Both the position numbers and the translations under genes were made by a program. The notes below the pieces were generated by a model. It did not search any database. It was not told where the DNA came from and saw only the letters and a program-made list of their open reading frames with translations. From CAWBQO01 sp963790965 (GTDB taxonomy: Bacteria > Bacteroidota > Rhodothermia > Rhodothermales > DASSAV01): DNA of 64,000 bases. The DNA lies in the NCBI GenBank assembly GCA_963790965.1, contig CAWBQO010000001.1, positions 62,001 through 126,000 on the forward strand. The letters are read 5' to 3'. Numbering within the stretch: the stretch's first letter is position 1; every line of letters starts with the position of its first letter. Of the stretch, positions 9,639 through 19,574 are shown one piece after another.

Positions 9639-9869
9639 GCAGAGGGCCTCCCGGGCGCGCTCGTCGACCTCGGCGGCATAGGCGAGAAGCCGCGGTGCCG
9701 TGAGCGCGTCGAACTTCCCCGACATGCGGGTGGCGCAGGCTTCTGCGGCGTCGTGAAGATCCTGGATGCCGAGCTGATGCACGATGGCCAGGTGAGCGGC
9801 GTGAAGCTCCCGAGTGGCTTCTGCAAAGACGCGCTCGGGTTGGGGATGTGTTGAGGAGCCGGTGGACAT
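9611..9869 (-). pseudogene. Possible 3'-truncated small protein gene
   Basis: From an ATG at 9869 about 80 codons read like real protein (ERVFAEATRELHAAHLAIVH, then LGIQDLHDAAEACATRMSG), rich in helix-forming residues. The frame has no stop at its natural end and runs on antisense into the T9SS gene, as expected if the 3' end of a gene was lost where foreign DNA joined this locus. No family is recognised. It could also be a chance open frame. Confidence 0.3.
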
Positions 9870-10278
9870 AAGGTCGTTAATGGACTGGTGTAGCTTCGCA
9901 GCGCTAGATGCTCTGCGTCATGGCTATCGTGCCCGGAAGTGCGTGAAAATTGCGCCCATTCTGTTCTTCGCTTGCGGAGCAGGCGCCCGTCCTCCCACGT
10001 GAGACGGTGGAATCACCCCGTCCGGCGGCGCGCCTGCTCCGCTGAGGCGGCCGAGCGGGCGGCGGTGGTCTACCCGCTGCTCTCCACCTGCAATCGCACG
10101 AGGTGAACGCGCAAGACTGGCTCTCCGACGTGCTCGCCCGCATTCGCACGCACCCTGTTCGTCAAATGGACGAACTACAGCCGCATCACTGGGAGACACA
10201 GGTAGTTCACCGGGCGCTTACGTTGCGATCGCGATAGGATGTAAGCGGTAGGGCATCGCAAGTTGAAAACGCTCTTCA

Positions 10279-10512
10279 TTAGAGCCGTCCGTAGGGCACG
10301 GGGAGCGCCATGACGGCCTTCTTCTTGGCGCGCTCACCGCGGCGGTTGTAGCGGGCCGTCGTGTTCGCCGAGGCGTGGCCCATGAGCTTCTGCACCGCCA
10401 CGATGTTCACGCCCGCGTCGAGGAGATCGCCGGCGAGGGTGCGGCCCCACGTCGTCACCGGCCGCTTCGGCAGCGCGTCATGAACGACCTCTTCTGGTTT
10501 GGTGAATGCCAA
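10279..10512 (-). pseudogene. C-terminal fragment of a tyrosine recombinase (integrase)
   Basis: Only the last ~75 residues of a phage-type integrase survive. RTLAGDLLDAGVNIVAVQKL is the helix after the second catalytic arginine; LMGH carries the conserved histidine, and NTTARYNRR holds the nucleophilic tyrosine. The preceding HxxR motif is degraded (TTWGRT), and the core-binding and N-terminal domains are missing, so it cannot be active. It marks an old integration at the left edge of the accessory region. The family call is good; the original element is unknown. Confidence 0.7.
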
Positions 10513-10968
10513 AGACCGGAGGCTTCCGGTCCACTGCTATCGTGCGGGCATAGGGCGGATTCTTGCACGCGTCGCAGTCCGCCGCAGACACGGGAACCTG
10601 TAGCACACGCGTACCGAACGCTGTGGTACGGCACGCGGTGAGTGAACGAGAATAAACTCATTAGTAAATGTACGCCGTCGAATAAACGGCCCTACAGGGG
10701 TTCCAGGAGCGAGTCGCAAAAAGTGTCGTCACATTGTGCATCGTTTGTGACGCGTATTCTAGCGGATCGTGCCGGCCGTCCCGGAGGTCGAGGAGCATTC
10801 GCTTCTGCTGAGAGGGCGTGGACCTTTCGGCGCGTTTCAGGCCGCGGGCCGGGGATCTCGGCCGGCAGCGTTCGAACAGACGAATGCGACGCCTGAACCG
10901 CCCTATTTTTTCGTCGGCTGGTTTATGTAAGTGCCGCCACAAGACACCCGATCTCCAGGCAGTGTTAT

Positions 10969-11193
10969 ATGCCAGATGACGCTGGACATTTCGCCCTTCT
11001 GAGCTATCCTGCGGTGACGGCTCGTCGAGCAAGGCACATCCCGGCGATGCAGATGGAGATGTCGTTCATGCTGCTCTACAACCAGCAGAAGCAAGACGTC
11101 AGCATTGACAGCATCGGTCGGATAAGGCCAATGGTTCCGATGATACAGGTGGCCGACATCCTCATTGGCGTCGCTGCGGCCCTTGCCCCGTAA
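10969..11193 (+). pseudogene. Possible remnant of a DUF3800-like protein
   Basis: A short frame ending IQVADILIGVAAALAP, which resembles the conserved IQxAD-xxxG segment of DUF3800 proteins (RNase H-like fold). The rest is too short to confirm. It sits among other scars between 10513 and 11816, where I see nothing else substantial. Treat this as a weak hint only. Confidence 0.2.
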
Positions 11194-11237
11194 TCAGAGG
11201 ATGAGTCGCATCTCGTTGAGTTTAGTTGAGAGGCGCA

Positions 11238-11375
11238 ATGGATATGAGCATGATTTCAGACGACCTTTTGGAGATCATCATGCTGGAGATCGATGCAGAT
11301 CGCGACATCATGTCGGGAGGCCATGGTCTGGCTGCTGCCGCGCTCGAAGAAGCCGCTGCCAGGAGTGCCCGGTGA
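11238..11375 (+). CDS. Small hypothetical protein (45 aa)
   Basis: ATG 11238 opens a 45-residue acidic, helical peptide (MDMSMISDDLLEIIMLEIDA and an Ala/Glu-rich tail). It overlaps the next small ORF, which could start at GTG 11365, by 11 bases, suggesting translational coupling. No family is recognised and no signal peptide is seen. Codon choice is similar to its neighbours, but at this length coding status is uncertain. Confidence 0.3.
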   Translation: MDMSMISDDLLEIIMLEIDADRDIMSGGHGLAAAALEEAAARSAR

Positions 11376-11655
11376 GGACGAGAGCCTATTCGACGTATCC
11401 CAGACGCTTGGCCTCCTGCTCGGCGTCGTGCAAGCTCAGCTGAGAGGCACGACGAGCATGGACCCTACAGTCGTCCTCTATAGCGTCATCCGCTCATTGG
11501 AGCCCGGAGCCGGTGTGCCCATTGTTCCTCCAGCCCCGAGGGTTATGAAAGCCCAGGATGCCACACAGGCTCTCTTCGATGCACTTATCGAAATGCACGA
11601 CGGTGGCTTTGCCCTACGGCGCTTCTCCTCTTCAACGGAGGTGGGGATCGCGTAG
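11365..11655 (+). CDS. Hypothetical protein (96 aa)
   Basis: Read from GTG 11365, the product contains DESLFDVSQTLGLLLGVVQA and MDPTVVLYSVIRSLEPGAGV, sensible helical segments. An ATG at 11293 in the same frame gives a 120-residue version, but its extra residues look like the shadow of the overlapping 45-aa ORF. The 3' end runs into the IS3 scar at 11632, so the natural C-terminus may have been replaced. Function is unknown. Confidence 0.4.
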   Translation: MPGEDESLFDVSQTLGLLLGVVQAQLRGTTSMDPTVVLYSVIRSLEPGAGVPIVPPAPRVMKAQDATQALFDALIEMHDGGFALRRFSSSTEVGIA

Positions 11656-11820
11656 CCGAGCGACAGCGCCGGGCGATCTGGGCCACCTTGGTGAAGGTGA
11701 ACAGGTCACTCCGCGCCTCAGCCCGCGCTCTATCGTGGCAAGGACGCTCTCCACCGGCGCGTTGTCCCGGCAGTTGCCCTTGCGGCTCTGCACCAACGCC
11801 CTGAGGACGGGCAGGGTCAA
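11632..11820 (-). pseudogene. IS3-family transposase (OrfB) C-terminal fragment
   Basis: The segment SRKGNCRDNAPVESVLATIE matches the highly conserved SRKGNCxDNAxxESFFxTLK block of IS3-family integrase-type transposases; its glutamate is the last residue of the DDE triad. About 30 recognisable codons remain, flanked by frame-shifted sequence, and no terminal inverted repeats were found. It abuts the 3' end of the DUF4874/DUF4832 gene, overlapping by four bases. It is a scar of an insertion sequence, not an active element. Confidence 0.7.
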
Positions 11821-13214
11821 TTCCTGGAGATACGCAGATCCCGCGATAGCACGTTCATTCCGGCATCTGCATCCCAGACATCCTCATTGGCAAAGCGTAC
11901 CGCATAGCGGGCGTCATCATAGAGGGTAGGGGCAGGATCCGGCAGACGGATGCCTACAGTGTAGACGCCCTCCTGCAGCTCGCCTGGAACCGGCAGGGTT
12001 GCTTTCACCGTAGTCTCGTTGCCCGCGGTCCAGAAACGCGGATCCTCCTCCACAGGGAGAACGACCACGTCGCCCGTGCGGTTGTTCTTAAGGATTACCT
12101 CCACAGGACGCGGATTGAAAAGCTCCCCGAAACCGACGTTGTCGATGCTCAACTCCAGGGAAAGCGGGCTTCCCGGTGAGAGCGATTCCGGCAGCTCTGC
12201 GGAACGCAGTACGAAGCGGTAGCCAAGGCGACGCCGGATTTCGCCAAAGCACCCCTCCTCCTGCCAGCGTCGAATGACATCGGGATTGTAGTCCAGGTTG
12301 AGGTAATTGACGTGCAGCAGTTCCATCTCCCTTACGGCGTTCGCGCATCGGCCGCGTTCATCCATGCCGCAGGTTTCACCACCAAAGGGAACGAAAGGCG
12401 ATTCGGCCCCGATATATTCCAGTTCCCGCTGAAGCGGCCAGCCCTCGTCGAGATTCTGATAGGTACCGACATCGTCGTTCGCTGACAGAAAGCAGTCGTT
12501 GAGGTGCCCTACTCGGGCCAGCTTGCTGCCATCGAAGGCGCGGTCGCGTGTCAGGACGGAATCGGCGTTGGTCTCGCTGCCGCCGAACATCTCGCGCTTG
12601 AACCGTGGATAGCGCTGCACTACCATGCGGTCTTGTGGCACCGCATCCAGGATGGCGAACAGGATGTCTTTACGATCTCGCGGATTGTCAAGGCCGTGCG
12701 CCGAGTTGTGCCATTCTCCCCAGCCGCCGATAAAGCCGGCATCTACGACATTTATGACGTCCTTGTTCTTACGCCAGAGAGGCTTCAGCTGCTCGATGTG
12801 CATCAAGATCGTCTCCTTCGGTGCATCGTCGCCGTAGCGTGATCTCTTTCCCGGATGGGGCCCATAGTTATAAACCATGCGCGGATTGACCTTGACGCCG
12901 TGCTCTCTGGCCCGGTCGAAGCCATCCTGTATTCTCTGCAGAAATTCCTCGGGCAGGGGCGCATATCGGAACGAATCCGCTGATATGCGCCCGTAGATCA
13001 GTGTAATGCCCTCATCTCTAACATCGAAATCGTTCGTCCTACCTCCCAGGTCGAAGTCTGCCGGCGCGGCCAGCAGACCAGGGCGATAAAACCCGCGCTC
13101 CGGATTCGGGAAATCTACATTCGATTCCACATAACTCGTCTTCCGAGTACCCTGCGCGTGAACCATTTCGGTCGCGGACAGAAGTAGAATGAAAACCAGC
13201 AAGAAGTATTTCAT
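11817..13214 (-). CDS. Secreted DUF4874/DUF4832 protein
   Basis: A 465-residue exported protein with signal peptide MKYFLLVFILLLSATEMVHA. The first half (FPNPERGFYRPG, then NPRMVYNYGPHPG and GFIGGWGEWHNS) fits DUF4874, a TIM-barrel-like glycosidase-related domain. The second half (LNLDYNPDVIRRW, then GYRFVLRSAELP and an Ig-like C-terminal part) fits DUF4832. Such proteins are usually surface or periplasmic and often occur with glycan loci, but their reaction is not established. There is no T9SS tail. The gene stands alone; an IS3 scar touches its 3' end, and the 350 bp upstream (13215-13564) contain nothing I recognise. Confidence 0.85.
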   Translation of the reverse strand: MKYFLLVFILLLSATEMVHAQGTRKTSYVESNVDFPNPERGFYRPGLLAAPADFDLGGRTNDFDVRDEGITLIYGRISADSFRYAPLPEEFLQRIQDGFDRAREHGVKVNPRMVYNYGPHPGKRSRYGDDAPKETILMHIEQLKPLWRKNKDVINVVDAGFIGGWGEWHNSAHGLDNPRDRKDILFAILDAVPQDRMVVQRYPRFKREMFGGSETNADSVLTRDRAFDGSKLARVGHLNDCFLSANDDVGTYQNLDEGWPLQRELEYIGAESPFVPFGGETCGMDERGRCANAVREMELLHVNYLNLDYNPDVIRRWQEEGCFGEIRRRLGYRFVLRSAELPESLSPGSPLSLELSIDNVGFGELFNPRPVEVILKNNRTGDVVVLPVEEDPRFWTAGNETTVKATLPVPGELQEGVYTVGIRLPDPAPTLYDDARYAVRFANEDVWDADAGMNVLSRDLRISRN

Positions 13215-13564
13215 TTCAACAACCTTGGTTGGGGCTTCCAGAATGGCCGGGGGAGCAAGACTTGCATTACATACGAGCAGCGTCTATCATCTGATATCCC
13301 ATGCCTGCCGTTTTTCTCTCCTGTACACCGGTGATGCCGGCTGCTCGGCGCACAAATTATAGCCTAAAGAGAATGGAATCGCAATACTTTCAACCATGAA
13401 TCGTAATAAAACGAAATCTTTCGACACGTCAAATTCGTCGGAGGGGGGAGCGACGCCCTCTTCCTCGCGGGGGTGCCAGGCTCGGTGCCAGTCATATCTG
13501 TGGTCGGGCATAGGATCTGTATCGCCGCCGGTGCTATTCACTACAGGCGAGCATCGCGCCCACG

Positions 13565-14338
13565 CTACTGGACCTTCTCAAGCCTCGCCTTCCGCTCCGG
13601 CCAGTCCGGCATCGCCCGGCTGAGGAGGTCTCGAAAGTCGCGACCATGATGTGGATGCCGCAGGTGGCAGAGTTCGTGGAAGATGACGTAGTCGATGCAG
13701 GCGGTAGGGGCCAGGACAAGACGGGGATTGAGCAGAATCCGCCCTGCAGGCGTGCAGCTTCCCCACCGCCGCTCCATTCGGCGGATCTGCATCGGCGGTA
13801 CCTCTACACCGTACTTTCGCATGAGCGCACAGGCCTGGTCGAACCGCTCCCGCAGGCGAAGCCTCGCCCTGTCACGGTACCATCGCTCCAGCAGGATCCG
13901 CGTATGATCCGGATCGTCCGGCCGGCGCGTGGTGATCTCGAAGTACCGGCCAACCAGGCGGACGCCTTCGGCACCGCCTGACGCTGCCTCGTTGTGCCCG
14001 GCGCGAACGATCTTCAGGCGGTACTGGCGGCCGAGGTAGCGGTGCGTCTCTCCGCTGACGTACTCGTATTCCGGCAGTTGCTGGACAAGCTCGGCGAAGC
14101 GAAGGCGGTTTCGAAGAATCCAGCGCGCCCGCCGCTGCACCCGCCGCCGGATTTCTTCGGGATCGGCACCGACGGGAGCGCGAACCTCGACCAGCCCGGA
14201 TGGGTGAACGACGATCCCGAGCGTCTTCCTCTCGGCCGGTACGACGTCGTATCCGATCGAGTGCTCTCCGAAAGTGATCACGTCGCCATACCTTTCGTAT
14301 TCCGCTGCGGAAGCGGACGGCCGGTGCTCCGATTCCAT
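13565..14338 (-). CDS. YgjP-type (DUF45, M48-like) metallopeptidase
   Basis: A 257-residue protein with the YgjP/WLM-like metallopeptidase fold. The zinc site is visible as HELCHLRHPHHG near the C-terminus, preceded by the family signature RRWGSCTPAGRILLNPRL. The N-terminal ~110 residues (YDVVPAERKTLGIVVHPSG) form the usual beta-rich region. Its start overlaps the hsdR stop (TAATG at 14340-14336), so the two are translationally coupled. This family is very often the last gene of type I restriction operons, where its role is unclear. The gene appears intact although hsdR is broken. Confidence 0.9.
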   Translation of the reverse strand: MESEHRPSASAAEYERYGDVITFGEHSIGYDVVPAERKTLGIVVHPSGLVEVRAPVGADPEEIRRRVQRRARWILRNRLRFAELVQQLPEYEYVSGETHRYLGRQYRLKIVRAGHNEAASGGAEGVRLVGRYFEITTRRPDDPDHTRILLERWYRDRARLRLRERFDQACALMRKYGVEVPPMQIRRMERRWGSCTPAGRILLNPRLVLAPTACIDYVIFHELCHLRHPHHGRDFRDLLSRAMPDWPERKARLEKVQ

Positions 14339-17300
14339 TATGCCTCTGCGCGGCTGCGGGCGATGCGGAGCGCCTCGTCCAGAATGCGGTCCACAGCATG
14401 CTGCCAGTTCGGCTCGTTCATGTCGACCAGGCCGGAATCGAACAGCAGGTAATCCTCAAGGTCGCTCCGCATCTGCTTCTCCACGTCGGGGTCGCGATGC
14501 CAGTCCACCTTCTTGCGCGTCTCGATGAGCCGGTCGATGTCGAGACCTGCGGCAGCGCACCGATTCACCGCATCGTCCACGGGCGCTCCGTTCCCTTCCT
14601 GTCCGCCATTGGCCGAGCCGAGGACATCACATAGAACACCGAAGTAGGCACGTGCTTCCGGACGGCCATGCAGGACACGTGGAATGCCTCGCGCGGCCCC
14701 GGTCTCCAACTCGGCCTCGATCTCCTGAACCCTGCGGAGGTACTCCAGTTCGCTCAGCCGCTGCTGCCGGAACGCCTGGATGGCCTCCTCGATAAGGGCC
14801 GAGAGCTTTTTGAAGAGGATGGGGTCCTCGTCCATCCGCTCGGTGAGAACCTTCTTCGTGCGATGCGCGATGGCGTCCGCCTTCGAGGCGGGCGTTCCCG
14901 CTACCCGCTCGACCTCCTCGGCGAAGGCATCGCGGTCGAAGATGTTGACGGGCTTCACGACTTGTTCGACATCTTCGACGGCGACGTATGTGTCCAGAAG
15001 CTTCTCCACGCGGCGCTCGTACTCTCCGAAGTCAACGGTCTCGGCGTAGCGGAGCCGCACGGAGCGGCGCAGCGAGACGAAGAACTTCAGGTCGGCAAGG
15101 TAGCGTTGCTGCTGCGCCTCGGGGACATTCGCGTGGTAGTATTCCGTCGAGAGGGCAAGCTGGAGCGTTCGGGCATATGCGGTCAGGCGCTCGTAGAAGG
15201 TGTGGCCGGGCGCTCCTCGTCGGCGAGGTGGCGCTCCATCTGCTCGATGTCCGCCTTGTTCTGCGACGCCGTCGAAAACGTCCCACAGATCGGTGTGGCG
15301 CTGGCCGAGGCTGCTCGACCTCCGCCCGGACGCTCTGAAGGCTGCCGGCCAGGTCGCCGGCCTCGTAGCCGCCGAGGGCGCTGTAGCTCGTCAGGGCCTG
15401 GTCGAGCTCGCCGAGGATGCCCCAGTAGTCGAGGATGTAGCCGTAGTCCTTGCCCTCGTGGAGCCGGTTGACGCGGGCGATGGCCTGGAGCAGCGTGTGC
15501 TCCTTCATCTCCTTGTAGACGTAGAGCACGGTTGCCCGCGGCGCGTCGAAGCCGGTGATGAGCTTGCTGACGACGATCAGCAGCTCGATGCCCGGGTCGT
15601 CGTCGCTGTACTCCTTGAACCGGTCGATGACGTGCTCGTCGTAGGCCTCCTCCCCTCCTGTCCCCTGCCGAAGCGGTCCTCGACCTCTCGCTTCCACCAC
15701 GCCTGAACCTGCGCCATCGGGGCTTCTTCGTCTTCGTCCTCCTCGCGCTGGTCGGGACCGGAGATCACGACGGCGCTACGGACGCGGCCGTCCTGCTCGA
15801 CGAGATCGTGCGCCCGAACGGCGGCCGGCTCGGCTCGGGACGACCAGCATCGCCTTGAATCCGGTCCCCTGCCAGTTGCTCGGCGTAGTGCCCGACGACG
15901 TCGAAGACGACCTCTTCGAGCGTCTGCTTCGTCTGGGCCAGGCGCGTCTTCGCCGTCGCCTTCCGCTTGAGGTCCCGCGTCTGCTCGTCGCGAGAGCGGC
16001 TCGGCCACGCGGTCGAACGCGCGGTCGAGCGGCTTTTCGTAGACGATCTGGCGGGCGTGGCGGCCTTCGTAGAGCAGCGGCACGACGGCCCGGTCGGCGA
16101 CGGCCTGCTCGATGGTGTAGCGTCGGCTCGATGAGGCCGCCGAACTTCCGCGCCGTGTTCTTCTCCTGCTTCATGAGCGGGGTGCCCGTGAAGCCGATGT
16201 AGCACGCGTCAGGGTAGCACCTTCCGCATGAGCGCGTGGAGCGTGCCGTACTGCGTCCGGTGGCTCTCGTCGACGAGGACGAAGATGTTCTTGCCCTCTG
16301 ACTTCGGCGAGCTTCGCGCTCCGCGGCGGTCTTGAACTTGTTGATGAGCGCCGTGACGACCTCGTTTCGGGAGTCGGCTAGCAGCGTCGGCCAGCTCGGT
16401 GCCGGTCCTCGCCCGCTTTACCTCCTTGCCGCAGTGGCGGAAGGTCTTCTCGATCTGCTGGTCGAGGCTCTTGCGGTCGGTGACGATCACGACGCGGGGG
16501 CGCCGGATGTCGCCGGCGCAGCGCGAGCGCCTTGGCGAGCATCACCATCGTCAGGCTCTTGCCGCTGCCCTGCGTGTGCCAGATGACGCCGCCCTGCCGC
16601 CGTCCGTGCTCGTCGAGCGGCGCACGCGGCTCCATCGTCGCCTTGACGGCGAAGTACTGCTGGTAGCGAGCCACCTTCTTCACGCCGGCGTCGAAGACGA
16701 CGAAAAGGCGCGTCAGCTCCAGGAGGCGATGCGGGCGGAGGAGCGACCACAGCGCCCGGTCCTGCTCGCATGGCTCGTACGCGCCCGGCCCACGGTCCTG
16801 GATGAGCGGGCGCACGGCGGCCTCGGCCTCGGGCTCCTTCCACACGGACCAGAACTTCTCCTCCGTGCCGACGGTGGCGTACTGCGCTTCGTTGGGCTGG
16901 ACGGAGAGGGTGAGCTGGACGGTGTGGAAGAGGCGCGGGATGCCGCTCGGCTTCTGGTTGCGGAGCATCTGGCGGATGCCCGCCTCGACCGACTCGTTCT
17001 TGTCCCGGCGCTTGCACTCGATGACGGCGAGGGGGACGCCGTTGACGAAGAGGACGAGGTCGGGGCGGTACGTGCTGCCGTCGGCCCGCTGGACCTCGAA
17101 CTCGGGGACGACGTGGATAGCAGGTTGCGCTCGGGCTTCTCCCAGTCCACGTACCGGATCTGCGGGCTCTTCCGGTCGCCCTCGATCTCCTGCTCCACGC
17201 TCGTGCCGAGCATGAGCAGGTCGTACGCCTTCTCGTTGGCCTGGATGAGGCTGGCCTCGGGGAGGCGGCGGAGCTTCTCGGCGGCCTCGTGGGCGTTGCC

Positions 17301-17515
17301 GTCCGAGAGTTCGTACCGGCGGCCCCGGTACTCGATGGGGTTGAGTCGGCGGAGCTGGGCTTCGAGGACCGGGCGCAGGAGCACCTCGCTCGTCGGAGCC
17401 GCCACGCATGACGAGGGCCTCCTCGGGCGGAAGCACGGTCCAGCCGAGCTTTTCGAGGAGGCGGAGCGCCGGGCTCCTGGGCGTCGGGCCATTCGGCGTA
17501 CGTGGGTGCGGGCAT
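14338..17515 (-). pseudogene. hsdR: Type I restriction enzyme R subunit, broken by many frameshifts
   Basis: The sequence encodes an almost complete HsdR, the ATP-dependent translocase/nuclease, but in pieces. Readable blocks in order: start MPAPTYAEWPDAQ (17515); RPVLEAQLRRLNPIEYRGR; the nuclease core VVPEFEVQRADGSTYRPDLV then LAVIECKRRDKNES (D...ExK); Walker A HTQGSGKSLT; VIVTDRKSLDQQIEKTF; the DEAD-like VDESHRTQYG; YIGFTGTPLM; the motif V/VI region ITGFDAPRATVLYVYKEM and QAIARVNRLHEG; and an intact C-terminal 240 residues (15060-14338). Joining them needs about a dozen frame changes, for example near 17473, 17410, 17118, 16520, 16205, 16120, 16000, 15860, 15665 and 15300. Either the gene is decaying or this stretch is badly sequenced. 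Confidence 0.85.
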
Positions 17516-17520
17516 GGCGA

Positions 17521-17937
17521 TCAGTCCTCCAGCCGTTCGGGGTGTGCGGTGACGGCGGTACGGAAGCGGGCGAAGACCGGGGCGACGTAATCAAGGCCCA
17601 CCGTCAGCTTCTTCCAGTCGAGTTCGATCCCGTATGCGGCGCGGGCGACGTGACGAAAACGGCGAAACACGTCCAGGTCTTCTGCGAGCGCGTCGTCGAA
17701 GAGCGCGGGCAGGCCCGGAGCGGGCGGCGTGCCGAAGCGCCCGAGCAGCGCGACGTGCCACGCCGCGGCGGTCGGCAGCGGGACGTCGTTGTGTTTCGAG
17801 ATCCGCTTGAGGATGTTTTCGATGCCCGTGTAGAACTGCATCAGGAACGAGCTCACGGCGGCCACCTCGCGGATTGTGGGTGCCCGTCTGCCGGCATCCC
17901 GGCGGAGCGCATCGAGTTCGTCCACCATAAGCTGCAT
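17521..17937 (-). CDS. HepT-like ribonuclease toxin-family protein
   Basis: A 138-residue helical protein. FLMQFYTGIENILKRISKHN, then AAWHVALLGRF and DVFRRFRHVARAAYGIELDW match the HepT-like family that pairs with minimal nucleotidyltransferases (MNT). In studied MntA-HepT systems HepT is an RNase toxin and MntA adds AMP groups to silence it. I do not see the canonical RX4-6HXY motif, so this belongs to the divergent HepT-like branch and its activity is uncertain. It sits five bases upstream of hsdR on the same strand, directly after a defective MNT gene, splitting the hsdS-hsdR order. No frameshift is present although both hsd neighbours are damaged. Confidence 0.7.
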   Translation of the reverse strand: MQLMVDELDALRRDAGRRAPTIREVAAVSSFLMQFYTGIENILKRISKHNDVPLPTAAAWHVALLGRFGTPPAPGLPALFDDALAEDLDVFRRFRHVARAAYGIELDWKKLTVGLDYVAPVFARFRTAVTAHPERLED

Positions 17938-17980
17938 CTGGCTGAGTGGTGCCGATTTCAGCCCTCAGCTCAGGGACTGT

Positions 17981-18150
17981 TCATAGAGCAGGCGGCTTCG
18001 TTATGCGGATGTGAACCAGCTTCCCCGTATCCAGCGGGATGACGTCCACGGGCACCTGGAGCGCCCGGTCGATCTCGTCCACCATGCCGAAGCGCCGGGC
18101 TACCTCAACGGCGCGGTCTATCTGATCCTGGGTGAAGGCATGACGTTGGA
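17981..18150 (-). pseudogene. MNT-type nucleotidyltransferase with catalytic core deleted
   Basis: The frame reads FTQDQIDRAVEVARRFG, the usual N-terminus of MNT partners of HepT-like proteins, and passes directly to DRALQVPVDVIPLDTG, their usual C-terminus. The GSxxx...DxD block normally between these parts is absent, apparently an in-frame loss of roughly 35-40 residues. There is no good start codon before it; the hsdS stop is at 18154-18156. The antitoxin enzyme is therefore inactive as written. The identification rests on recalled family patterns. Confidence 0.5.
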
Positions 18151-18153
18151 AGA

Positions 18154-19572
18154 TCAGGTGTCGGTTTTTTGCGGCTGGTAGTCCTTGGCGTCCGGCGCGG
18201 CGCGGATCTCCCCGGTAAGGAGCCGCTGCATGAGGCCCTTCTTCTGCCGGGCAAGCGCGTCTCGCCGAGTTTTAAGCGCCGCAATCTCGGCATCTGCGGC
18301 GTTCAGCACGGCAGCGATCCGGCGCTGCTCTTCCACGTTCGAGGGCAGCTTGAGCTTCATCAGGCGAAGGTGATTGAAGTAGATGCGCACGCGGACGCTG
18401 CCACTGCCGGCCCGCTCCATGAACCGGTGCCACTGATGGCTGCGCCGGACGTGGTTCAGGTAGTCGGGATCGAGCTGGTCCGGCCGACACTCGAAGACGA
18501 CGTAGTCGGGGCTGACAAGCACCGGGAACGGCTCCTCAAGGCGGGCGATGGAGCCGATGTTCAACCTCATCGGGTTGTACGCGAACGCCTTCGGGCGAAC
18601 GATCTTGTACCGGCTGACGTCGTCGACCTGGATGCGGTCCTGGTTGGGGATCATGCCCTCGTGCTTTCGTGACACCGTAGAGTCGATCTTTTCCGAGGCT
18701 GCCGTCGTTCCGCTTCCTGGACTCGCGCGTGACCTCCGTGAGGCGCACGTGTCGCCACGGCTTGTCCTCGAACCCCGGCAAACGCAGTTGGCCTGTCAGG
18801 AGCCGCTGGGCGAGTCCTTCCTTCCGCCGGCGCTTCGCCTTGATGAGCGCGTCGAGGTCGGCCAGCGCCCGGTCCCACGCGCCGAGGATGCGGACGATCT
18901 TCCGCTGCTCGGGGAGAGGCGGAACAGGCACGACAATGTCGCGCAGGATACCGAGGTTGATGTGGGGGATTCCCGTTTGAATCGTATCGAGTTCTAACTG
19001 CCTGAAACAACAGAATCGCTCCTGAACACATGTAGGCAGTATGTCGGATCACACTTACAGGGATCAAGAGTCGACCTTCATCTGACTCTGGAAGACAAGA
19101 TGTAGCGTGGGTATGGCGCATCCGGAACCAGACTTGCTTGCCCCAAGCTTCCGCGTTGTGTAACCACCAAATCGTACGGTTTGGCAGAGTTCGTTGAGAG
19201 GCTTCGGGCCTTGCTCTCACTCACGCAAGCGAAGTCTCCGCCTATCCACAGCTCCCCCATGTTCTGGCCGCGAATGACGGGTATGCCGGTCGGCACGTAG
19301 TCATCCGAAACCAGCCGCGAGCCGAATGGTCCTCCCGCAGTTGCGTTTTGCTCGTCGGCTGCAAGGTCAGAGATGCCCTGAATCCTCCAGTCCTTTGGTA
19401 TCCATCCCGTTCGCTTTGTAAACTTGTATCCCGGTCGCTCCTCGCCCGCATCGTCAGACCTGGCAGGTCTCGAACCGTCGCCATGTCTCAAACTGTCGTC
19501 AACCGTGGCGTTGATAGACCTGTCAGGTCCTGAAGACCTTAACAGGTCTGGTTGGAAGATCTCGTTCTTCAT
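18154..19572 (-). pseudogene. hsdS: Type I restriction specificity subunit, frameshifted
   Basis: A two-target-domain HsdS in at least three frames. The N-terminal part (19572-19078) holds target-recognition domain 1 (GPFGSRLVSDDYVPTGIPVI, then YDLVVTQRGSLGQ) and stops where SQMK should follow. The central conserved region reads GIPHINLG, then VPPLPEQRKIVRILGAWDRA and KEGLAQRLLTGQ in another frame (about 19000-18690). Domain 2 and the second conserved region (LDPDYLNHVRRSHQW, then NVEEQRRIAAVL and QKKGLMQRLLTG) lie in a third frame (18675-18154). Indels map near 19090, 19072, 19010 and 18680. The first ~45 codons also contain three AGACCTG-type palindromes. It begins two bases after the hsdM stop. 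Confidence 0.85.
19456..19549. repeat. Three AGACCTGNCAGGTCT-type palindromes inside the hsdS 5' end
   Basis: AGACCTGGCAGGTCT lies at 19456-19470, AGACCTGTCAGGTCC at 19516-19530 and AGACCTTAACAGGTCT at 19534-19549. They fall in the hsdS leader before target domain 1, which is not conserved, consistent with insertion of short mobile palindromes that kept the frame open. Confidence 0.75.
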
Positions 19573-19574
19573 AA

